Assembly: GCF_001724815.1 (NCBI RefSeq)
Contig: NZ_MEDO01000021.1
Location: forward strand, 1 to 39,985
Length of the DNA stretch: 39,985 nucleotides
Reading direction: 5' to 3'
DNA from: Arenimonas sp. SCN 70-307
Lineage (GTDB): Bacteria; Pseudomonadota; Gammaproteobacteria; Xanthomonadales; Xanthomonadaceae
Shown here: in pieces, positions 35,625 to 39,985 of the stretch
How the letters are laid out: every line of letters starts with the position of its first letter
Position numbering within the stretch: the stretch's first letter is position 1
Notes under the pieces: model-generated
Database searches by the model: none
What the model saw: only the letters and a program-made list of their open reading frames with translations
What the model was told of the DNA's origin: nothing
Translations under genes and position numbers: made by a program

Positions 35625-35975
35625 TCAGTAGAACAGGGGCATGGCATAGGGAAACACGAGGGCCATCAGCACCAGGCCAGCGACGATCCAGAACATCACC
35701 TTGTAGGCCAGCCGCACCCGAGGCACGGCGCATGCGTCGCCCGGCGCGCAGGCGGCTACAGGCCGGAAGATTCGGCGCCATGCGAAGAAAAGCGCCACGA
35801 GCGCTGCGACAATGAAGACCGGTCGGTAGGGTTCCAACACGGCCAAGTTGCCGATCCAGGCACCGGAGAAGCCCAGCGTGATCAGCACCAGCGGACCGAG
35901 GCAGCAAGTAGAGGCAAGAAGCGCGGCGATGCCGCCGGCGGCCAGCGCGCCACGACCGGTGCGGAGGTCTGCCAT
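35625..35975 (-). CDS. merT: Mercuric ion transporter MerT
   Basis: 116-residue inner-membrane protein with three helices, the same length as classical MerT. The first helix carries the Cys pair in LLASTCCLGPLVLITLG and the cytoplasmic loop a second pair (ACAPGDACAVPR). It imports Hg(II) to MerA. ATG 35975 has AAGGAG upstream and gives the family N-terminus; a longer in-frame start would run into the operator. First gene of merTPA. Confidence 0.96.
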   Translation of the reverse strand: MADLRTGRGALAAGGIAALLASTCCLGPLVLITLGFSGAWIGNLAVLEPYRPVFIVAALVALFFAWRRIFRPVAACAPGDACAVPRVRLAYKVMFWIVAGLVLMALVFPYAMPLFY

Positions 35976-36010
35976 GGGATTCTCCTTCCGAGACTTCGCG
36001 TGATGCGCTA

Positions 36011-36041
36011 ACGTTACTTCCGTAGTCAGGTACGGAGTCAA
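36011..36041 (-). promoter_or_regulatory. mer operator-promoter (PmerT)
   Basis: On the minus strand: -35 TTGACT (36041-36036), a 19-bp spacer holding the dyad CCGTA...TACGG, and -10 TAACGT (36016-36011). Almost the same as the Tn501/Tn21 mer operator. It drives merTPA; merR starts six bases to its right on the other strand, giving the usual divergent control by one MerR dimer. Confidence 0.9.
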
Positions 36042-36046
36042 GCGCT

Positions 36047-36466
36047 ATGGCCGACACACCAGACACCCTGACCATTGGAGCCTTTGCCAAGGCCGCCGAG
36101 GTCAACGTGGAAACGATCCGCTTCTATCAGCGCAAGGGGCTGCTGCCGGAGCCGGATCGCCCTATCGGTGGTATCCGTCGCTATGGGCCAGCGGACGTGG
36201 ACCGCGTGAGGTTCGTGAAGTCCGCCCAACGACTGGGATTCAATCTGGACGAGGTCGCCCAGCTGCTCAGACTCGAGGACGGCACCCATTGCCACGAAGC
36301 GGCCGACCTGGCAGCAGCGCGCCTGAAAGACGTTCGCTTGCGGTTGGCCGACCTCAAGCGCATGGAATCAGCGCTGTCCCGACTGGTAACGGCGTGCAGT
36401 TCAAGCCAAGGCCACGTGACTTGCCCTTTGATCGCCTCCCTTCACCGACGTACCGCCGCTGACTAA
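36047..36466 (+). CDS. merR: Mercury-responsive regulator MerR
   Basis: 139-residue MerR with winged helix ([20 protein letters not shown]) and the three Hg(II)-binding cysteines at C82, C117 and C126 (THCHEA, TACSSS, VTCPLIA), identical in position to Tn501 MerR. It represses merTPA without mercury and activates it with mercury, through the operator just upstream. The 140 bp after its stop hold no gene; they contain a CCCTTGCAAGGG palindrome of unknown meaning. Confidence 0.96.
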   Translation: MADTPDTLTIGAFAKAAEVNVETIRFYQRKGLLPEPDRPIGGIRRYGPADVDRVRFVKSAQRLGFNLDEVAQLLRLEDGTHCHEAADLAAARLKDVRLRLADLKRMESALSRLVTACSSSQGHVTCPLIASLHRRTAAD

Positions 36467-36606
36467 TACTGCCTTTAAGGCACGCCAGGCGAGAAAACAC
36501 GAAGTTGATACGGGACCCTTGCAAGGGGTCGCGGTCTGTCCAGACGGAGTTGGGCGTCGTTTCCACGCTGTTTCCGGATAGCGCTGAAAAGGCCGCGTGA
36601 CGGCTG

Positions 36607-37677
36607 CTAGAGCCAACGCCGCGCCCACCAGCCGATCAGCTCCAGGGCCGGCGCGTACCAAGGTCGCTGTCTCCAAGCCGCCTTCAGCACCTCTCGGGAC
36701 TCGGCCAGATCAAGCACGAAGTGTTCCGCCAACGTGGCGTTGAGGGCTGGCGCCTGCCCGAGCAGGTTGATCTCGTCGTTGAGGAAGAAGCTGCGGTAGT
36801 CGAAATTGGCGGTGCCGACCGTCGCCCAGTCCCGGTCGACCAGGGCGGTTTTGGCGTGCAGCACCCGTGGTTGGTACTCCCAGATGCGCACCCCCGCGTC
36901 GAGCATGTGTGCATAGGCCGCCCGTGCCGCCCATTGCGCCAACGGAACATCACTTTTGCCTGGCACCAGCACGCGGACATCCACGCCGCGGCGAGCGGCG
37001 CCGCACAAGGCCCGCTGGCTGCGCCGGTCCGGTGCGAAGTACGGCGTCGTCAGCCAGAGCCGCTCCCGGGCCTGGTCGAACGCCTCGGTGAACGCGCAGC
37101 GCAGGCGATGCCGGCAACGACGCGAACGGTTCGACAGCAGTGCCAAAGGCGACCGCGCCGTGGGCGCCGGGACGCGTGGCGCCCGGGGGTAGTCGTCGAA
37201 CAACCGGATGGCCTCGGCCACCCGAGGGCCGGTTAGACGGACATGGGTGTCGCGCCAGCGAGCCGCCCCCACCGCCCGCTGGGAATTGCGCCGGTCGAGG
37301 TTGAATCCGCCCAGGTACGCGACCGCGTCGTCGATAACCAGGAGCTTGCGGTGATTGCGGACGTGGAATTGCCCCGGCTGGCGCCACGACCACGGCCGGC
37401 TCCAGTGCCACTGCACGCCGGCCGCGATCAGGGCACGGACCCGCTCGGGTGGAATCAGACGCCAAGAGCCCACGGCATCGATACGAACCTGGACCCGCCG
37501 GCCGGCCTGTGCCAGATCGGCCAAGGCGGTGAGCATCGGCCCGCCGACGTCATCATCCGCCACGATGTAACACTCCAGACGCGCGTCTCGCGTGGCGCCG
37601 GCGAGGTCCGCGTGCATCGCCTCGTAGAGGGCGTCCCCCTCCACGAAGACCGTGGTCGTTTCCGTTATGGATGGCAT
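36607..37677 (-). CDS. Phospholipase D / cardiolipin synthase-like protein
   Basis: 356-residue protein with two HKD (PLD) motifs: HVRNHRKLLVIDD with H109, K111, D116 and LHAKTALVDRD with H274, K276, D281, each followed by the expected Gly/Asn strand (YLGGFN, VGTANFD). Spacing and the DEINLL and WARRWL ends resemble ClsB/YbhO-type cardiolipin synthases without N-terminal membrane helices. The family joins phosphatidylglycerol units, but some members are nucleases or transfer other head groups. ATG 37677 is the first Met. It stands alone between merR and an empty stretch; membrane repair under metal stress is possible but only a guess. Confidence 0.75.
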   Translation of the reverse strand: MPSITETTTVFVEGDALYEAMHADLAGATRDARLECYIVADDDVGGPMLTALADLAQAGRRVQVRIDAVGSWRLIPPERVRALIAAGVQWHWSRPWSWRQPGQFHVRNHRKLLVIDDAVAYLGGFNLDRRNSQRAVGAARWRDTHVRLTGPRVAEAIRLFDDYPRAPRVPAPTARSPLALLSNRSRRCRHRLRCAFTEAFDQARERLWLTTPYFAPDRRSQRALCGAARRGVDVRVLVPGKSDVPLAQWAARAAYAHMLDAGVRIWEYQPRVLHAKTALVDRDWATVGTANFDYRSFFLNDEINLLGQAPALNATLAEHFVLDLAESREVLKAAWRQRPWYAPALELIGWWARRWL

Positions 37678-38169
37678 GGCAATGGCGGGTCAGCGTAGTT
37701 CCGGGGATCAGCCTAGCAGCGCGGCCGGGGCCCTGGGCCGCTAGCCCGGAAAGCGGGCGCGTACCTCGGCATCCCGGCCGGCGACCAGCGCCTTGAGCAT
37801 GCTGCCGCCGCAGCAGGTCCCGTGGTCGCAACCTTCAGCGCCCTGAGGCGCTTTCCCCTGCGCTTGCAGCCGGTCCGTGGTCGGTTTGCATTGACGGCCG
37901 GCGCAGCATGGGCCTTATGATTAGGTAATGACCGTGGCGTCACCCAAAAACTAAAGGGGAAAGGAGCGCGGGCTTGGGCTGGTTCCCGCTGCGAATTCCG
38001 CCCCACTTCTCCAGCGGTCCGCTCCGGCGGGCCGTTTTCTTTGGGAAGGCCCGGCTCGGACAGCGCGGCGTAGGCCCCGATCCGGATCAGGCAGGGCTCT
38101 GCGAGCCCCCGTCATCCCACTGCCCAGGCGACAGCAGCCTGCTTCAGGGGCACGCCGCACGCGATCGGG
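37678..38169. other. Long gap with a Cys-rich frame lacking a start
   Basis: About 490 bp without a standard gene. On the minus strand, 37741-37911 is an open frame between TAA and TAG encoding about 56 residues with six cysteines (GPCCAGRQC, then GCDHGTCCGG and a normal-looking tail DAEVRARFPG). It has no ATG, GTG or TTG ahead of the Cys part, so it is either a remnant or frameshifted. The rest, 37920-38169, shows nothing I recognise. Confidence 0.4.
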
Positions 38170-38745
38170 TCACCGCAGAACCGTTCCCGTCGGCAGGTCA
38201 AAATCGACGTCTGCGGAATGCAAGAGGGTGTCTAGTTGTGATTCGGACAGGGCGCCGCGCTGCAAGGCCGCCTCGGCGACCCGCTCAATGGCTTGCCACA
38301 CCCCGGGTTGCGCGAGATAGCTCCGCGCCTTGTCACAAACCTCAAACCACCGGAGCGGACCCAAGGCCGCACGCACGGCCAGTACATCGCCGTGTGCGTC
38401 TCGAAACAACTCATCCTCCGAGACCGTTGCGCCAACGCACTGTCGATACCGTTCCTGCGCGACGTACCCAGCCGCCGCGATGATGGCTTCCTCCAGCGCG
38501 TAGTCGATCTCTACATTTCCCGCACCTCGCGCTCGGGCGGCGGCCAGATCGTGGTGACGGTCGTAAATTGCAGCGGCTTGGGTGGCGGTGTGTTCACCGG
38601 TCAGTTTCACCGCAATGCAAATGCCGGTCAGGTGGGCGAAGACAATGTGTCCCGCCTCGTGGTACGCCGTGTCGGGGGTCAAGGCAGGGTTCCGATAGGG
38701 CCGTTGGGCCCCGATTGGACCATGCGGGAAGATGAAAATCTTCAT
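38170..38745 (-). CDS. HEAGH-type M41-like peptidase domain protein
   Basis: 191-residue protein with a zinc-peptidase HExxH motif, AYHEAGHIVFAHLTG (H29, E30, H33), as in the FtsH (M41) protease domain. A further acidic/helical part (ALEEAIIAAAGYVAQERYR, DELFRDAHGDVLAVRAALG) resembles the rest of that fold. No AAA+ ATPase or membrane helix precedes it. The start is uncertain: ATG 38745 is used because longer frames give Arg/Gly/Pro-rich sequence typical of noncoding GC DNA. Such stand-alone M41-like proteins are often hypothetical and linked to mobile regions. Substrate and role unknown. Confidence 0.5.
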   Translation of the reverse strand: MKIFIFPHGPIGAQRPYRNPALTPDTAYHEAGHIVFAHLTGICIAVKLTGEHTATQAAAIYDRHHDLAAARARGAGNVEIDYALEEAIIAAAGYVAQERYRQCVGATVSEDELFRDAHGDVLAVRAALGPLRWFEVCDKARSYLAQPGVWQAIERVAEAALQRGALSESQLDTLLHSADVDFDLPTGTVLR

Positions 38746-39029
38746 CCATGGTCGCGCCCAATTCCCCAAAGGGGGTTCTGCTCCGCTCATTCTGACGGCC
38801 CGCTTCGGTAGGCCGGCATTCTTTGGGCGCCCCTTTCGTTCCCGACTCCCGCCGCTGAAGCTTCGCACTGGAGCATGCCATAGTCCCAAATTGGGACGAC
38901 GCATTGCATCATCGCCATCCGCGCCCTGAAACGCTTCTTGGAGCGCCATCCGGAGACCGAGCAGCTGCTCCGGGGACCCTGATCCTGTCGTCATCGCCTC
39001 CCCGGCCCTCGAATGTCCAGTGGATGGGA

Positions 39030-39431
39030 TCACACTGGCTTCGCCGGCGTCTGCAATCCGCCCAAGATGGCGCAGGTGCCCCGGCGGCCGCCGCAGCAAT
39101 CGGCAATGGTGCGTTCCAACTCTTGCGCCATTCGTTGCAGTTCGGCCTGCCGCTCGCGGATCTCGGCGAGGTGGTGGCGCGCGAGCCGGTCCACGTCGTC
39201 GCAGGACAGGTCCGGATCCTCCGCCAATCGCATCAGGTCGCGAATCTCGCTCAGGCTAAAGCCCAGTTCCCGGCCGCGGGTGATAAAACGCAACCGTGCC
39301 ACGTCGTGGTGGCCATAGACCCGATAGCCGTTCCCCGTTCGGACCGGCCCAGGAAGCAGTCCGATCCTCTCGTAATAGCGGATGGTCTCCAAGTGACAGC
39401 CACTGGCGGTGGCGGCTTCACTGATTTTCAT
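39030..39431 (-). CDS. PbrR/CadR-like MerR-family regulator
   Basis: 133-residue MerR protein (KISEAATASGCHLETIRYYE, GNGYRVYG, LGFSLSEIRDLM). Counting from ATG 39431, cysteines are at 12, 77, 112, 113 and 120; this fits the Pb/Cd/Zn sensors (CadR and PbrR, C77/C112/C119-like), which also carry an early Cys in the DNA-binding domain and end in CxILxGL as here (CAILGGL). A start six bases upstream (39437) is possible. It faces an FTR1-type gene with a 19-bp-spacer promoter between them, the arrangement of pbrR and pbrT. Inducer probably Pb(II) or Cd(II), inferred. Confidence 0.8.
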   Translation of the reverse strand: MKISEAATASGCHLETIRYYERIGLLPGPVRTGNGYRVYGHHDVARLRFITRGRELGFSLSEIRDLMRLAEDPDLSCDDVDRLARHHLAEIRERQAELQRMAQELERTIADCCGGRRGTCAILGGLQTPAKPV

Positions 39432-39442
39432 TCGCATCCCGC

Positions 39443-39473
39443 TTGACTCTGTAGTGGCTACGGACTTTACGCT
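39443..39473 (+). promoter_or_regulatory. MerR-type promoter of the FTR1/PbrT-like gene
   Basis: -35 TTGACT (39443-39448), 19-bp spacer with a GTAG...CTAC dyad, -10 TACGCT (39468-39473). Reads right toward the gene at 39508 and lies between it and the divergent MerR-family gene. Confidence 0.75.
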
Positions 39474-39507
39474 ACCCCTCTCCCGCTGCCAACGAAGTGC
39501 CCCTGCC

Positions 39508-39888
39508 ATGCCTCAGATCCGCCCTCTGCTCGTACTGCTGAGGCAGCAATGGATCGCAGCGCTCGTGATGGGTCTGGTGCTGCTGCCGGTTCACGCCCAG
39601 ACACCCCCCGTTGAGCCGCGACAAACGTGGCAAATGCTCGACTACATCGCGGTGGACTATGCCGCTGCCGTCCACGGTGGCCGCATCCTGTCGCCTGGCG
39701 AGTATGCGGAGATGCAGGAGTTTGCCAGCGCGGTTCGCACGCAACTCCAAACCCTGCCGGCGAGTCCTCAACAGCCGCGGCTGCTGGCCCGAGCCGACCA
39801 GTTGGTCGCGGCGGTGGACCTCAAGGCCGACTCCACCCAGGTCGCCACGCTGGCTCGCGGGATGGCCGACGATTTGTTGGCCGACTAG
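39508..39888 (+). CDS. FTR1/PbrT-family permease, N-terminal domain only
   Basis: 126 residues: signal peptide (LRQQWIAALVMGLVLLPVHA) and an N-terminal domain WQMLDYIAVDYAAAVHGG, then EYAEMQEFASAVRTQL and LARGMADDLLAD. This is the periplasmic domain that precedes the iron/lead permease in FTR1-type proteins such as PbrT. In the family it continues into seven membrane helices with REGLE motifs; here a stop follows at 39886 and the next bases are AT-richer and unrelated. So the permease is lost or interrupted by an insertion at the window edge. ATG 39508 gives a normal leader and lies 35 bp after the -10 box. Confidence 0.7.
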   Translation: MPQIRPLLVLLRQQWIAALVMGLVLLPVHAQTPPVEPRQTWQMLDYIAVDYAAAVHGGRILSPGEYAEMQEFASAVRTQLQTLPASPQQPRLLARADQLVAAVDLKADSTQVATLARGMADDLLAD

Positions 39889-39985
39889 GGGTTCAGCCGA
39901 GATACGTGTAAAAATGCCCCATACAATCTGTTTTCCCTTGTAGATTCATTTGGTTGCCGGATTTTTTTGGGCGCTAGTTCCGTCA
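39889..39985. other. AT-richer right edge, possible insertion boundary
   Basis: The last 97 bp contain runs such as TTTTTTT and AAAAA and no frame, in contrast to the GC-rich DNA before. It starts exactly where the FTR1 gene breaks off, so it may be the end of an inserted element continuing outside the window. Confidence 0.35.

Noticed and set aside
36467-36606. CCCTTGCAAGGG palindrome after merR as a transposon res or terminator site
   Set aside because: No T-run, no resolvase gene and no terminal repeat nearby; left as unexplained.
38746-39099. N-terminal extension of the HEAGH protein
   Set aside because: Low-complexity Arg/Gly/Pro sequence without a good ribosome site; probably noncoding.

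Overview
The window is about 40 kb of GC-rich proteobacterial DNA and reads as an accessory island carrying metal resistance, central metabolism and defence genes. High GC, tight ATGA overlaps and Tn501-like mer genes point to a gamma- or betaproteobacterium. My best guess is a Xanthomonadales (Lysobacterales) member from a metal-stressed habitat, held with low confidence because no rRNA or core gene is present.

Layout. (1) 1-1.8 kb: copC (5' end cut by the window), copD and a truncated DUF305-type membrane protein. (2) 1.9-4.5 kb, minus strand: an AbiGi-like abortive-infection protein and a probable circularly permuted ATP-grasp protein. (3) 4.6-11.0 kb: a small exported Cys/His protein followed by a complete CusCBA-type RND metal efflux operon, under a promoter with a TTGAC-N4-GTCAA palindrome. 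(4) 11.3-11.8 kb: a second copy of the small Cys/His gene with the same promoter layout. (5) 11.97-25.4 kb: one continuous colinear array starting at a MerR-type promoter. It holds a merR-family gene, a DUF5676 membrane protein, a vestigial small ORF, a P1B ATPase with CPD instead of CPC, an exported protein, a beta-CASP RNA nuclease, a type-2 thymidine/AMP phosphorylase, PRPP synthetase, a divergent phosphoketolase, a UbiB/ABC1 kinase, acetate kinase and the stump of a cyclopropane-fatty-acid synthase. Most of these genes overlap by ATGA. The array ends at a deletion junction with the tail of a TonB-dependent receptor. (6) 25.8-33.4 kb: a complete Wadjet system (jetA-jetB-jetC-jetD, minus strand) divergent from a WYL regulator, with a 34-bp near-perfect palindrome between them. 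(7) 33.6-36.5 kb: merR divergent from merT-merP-merA with a classical mer operator. (8) 36.6-40 kb: a phospholipase D/cardiolipin-synthase-like gene, a stand-alone HEAGH peptidase-like protein, and a PbrR/CadR-like merR facing an FTR1/PbrT-type gene cut after its N-terminal domain, followed by an AT-richer right edge.

How they may work together. Copper/silver is bound (CopC, small Cys/His proteins), moved (CopD), or expelled (Cus, P1B ATPase). Mercury is imported and reduced by the mer genes, and a lead/cadmium module is partly decayed. The most interesting idea is the 13-kb array. A metal-responsive MerR promoter appears to head genes that could turn RNA or nucleotides into pentose phosphates, acetyl phosphate and finally ATP (RNase, nucleoside/NMP phosphorylase, PRPP synthetase, phosphoketolase, acetate kinase). 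That would be an emergency ATP-scavenging route coupled to metal export. The gene identities are read from sequence; the pathway is inference. Several truncated genes (DUF305, methyltransferase tail, CFA synthase, TonB receptor, FTR1) show that the island has been repeatedly rearranged.
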